A DNA stretch of 49,765 bases, from assembly GCF_001026695.1 (NCBI RefSeq), contig NZ_LDNB01000002.1:619622-669386 (forward strand). Reading direction: 5' to 3'. Each line of letters begins with the position of its first letter. Within the stretch, counting starts at the first letter, position 1. The position numbers and the translations under genes were made by a program. The stretch comes from Neobacillus vireti (lineage in GTDB: Bacteria; Bacillota; Bacilli; Bacillales; Cytobacillaceae). The notes below the pieces were generated by a model. It saw only the letters and a program-made list of their open reading frames with translations. It did not search any database and was not told the DNA's origin. Shown piece by piece: positions 49,692 through 49,765 of this stretch.

Positions 49692-49765
49692 GAATGTTGA
49701 TTTCCGTTCCAGGCGCTTCGCTTTCCGCGGGGCGGGCGGTGAGCCTCCTCGGCGAATCAAGCGCC
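49692..49765 (+). repeat. dispersed GC-rich repeat at the window end
   Basis: GC-rich sequence from GAATGTTGATTTCCGTTCC through CGCTTTCCGCGG to the end of the window; its first 39 bases are the inverse of the window start. It continues past the last base. The composition contrasts strongly with the AT-rich genes around it. Between 49625 and 49691 nothing else is visible. Confidence 0.7.

Overview
The window is a chromosomal segment of a Gram-positive, endospore-forming member of the Bacillaceae, probably close to Bacillus, Neobacillus or Mesobacillus. Evidence is the Bacillus-type gene order lexA < > yneA-yneB-ynzC, tkt, sirA, yneF, ccdA, yneJ, yneK; strong AGGAGG-like ribosome binding sites; and sporulation genes (sirA, a Spo0E-like gene, three YjcZ-type micro-genes). 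Genus and species cannot be fixed from this sequence alone.

Layout. 1-12.4 kb is core: a DUF4257 membrane protein, lexA with the divergent SOS operon yneA-yneB-ynzC, transketolase, sirA with a Spo0A box, yneF, a heterodimeric ABC exporter with one degenerate ATP site, a structured dispersed repeat, a Spo0E-like gene, ccdA, yneJ (ccdC) and yneK. 12.4-28.9 kb is a visibly AT-richer integrative element of about 16.3 kb. It is bounded by two complete, identical 97-nt tRNA-Sec (selC, anticodon UCA) genes. It holds an intact tyrosine integrase beside the left copy, a divergent ribbon-helix-helix/HTH regulatory pair around a perfect palindrome, a GIY-YIG-like protein, a 314-aa orphan, a prim-pol/SF3 helicase followed by 11 GGAACA/TGTTCC boxes (candidate origin), a MazG-like gene with an early stop, a frameshifted resolvase, a C5 methyltransferase facing an HTH-endonuclease fusion (restriction-modification), and a two-gene unit ending in a RipA-like membrane protein. 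No capsid, terminase, relaxase or conjugation gene was recognised, so it looks like a phage-satellite-like or otherwise mobilised element carrying defence genes.

28.9-32.8 kb is an older decayed prophage: an integrase that lost a catalytic Arg, a dnaB with its ATPase core deleted, a helicase loader and a replication initiator, with two YjcZ-type genes inside. Its integrase also abuts selC, so this tRNA gene has probably been hit more than once.

32.8-49.8 kb is host metabolism and transport: a di-heme cytochrome c peroxidase (which needs the cytochrome c maturation served by ccdA/ccdC), a LysE exporter, an APC permease, a YdeI protein, a flavin/Fe-S oxidoreductase behind a perfect Rex operator, a pair of unknown paralogues, the complete livKHMGF branched-chain amino acid importer, a third YjcZ gene, an Asp/His-rich PepSY protein, a secreted unknown and a two-gene fluoride channel (crcB pair). 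Both window ends lie in copies of one dispersed repeat in opposite orientation.
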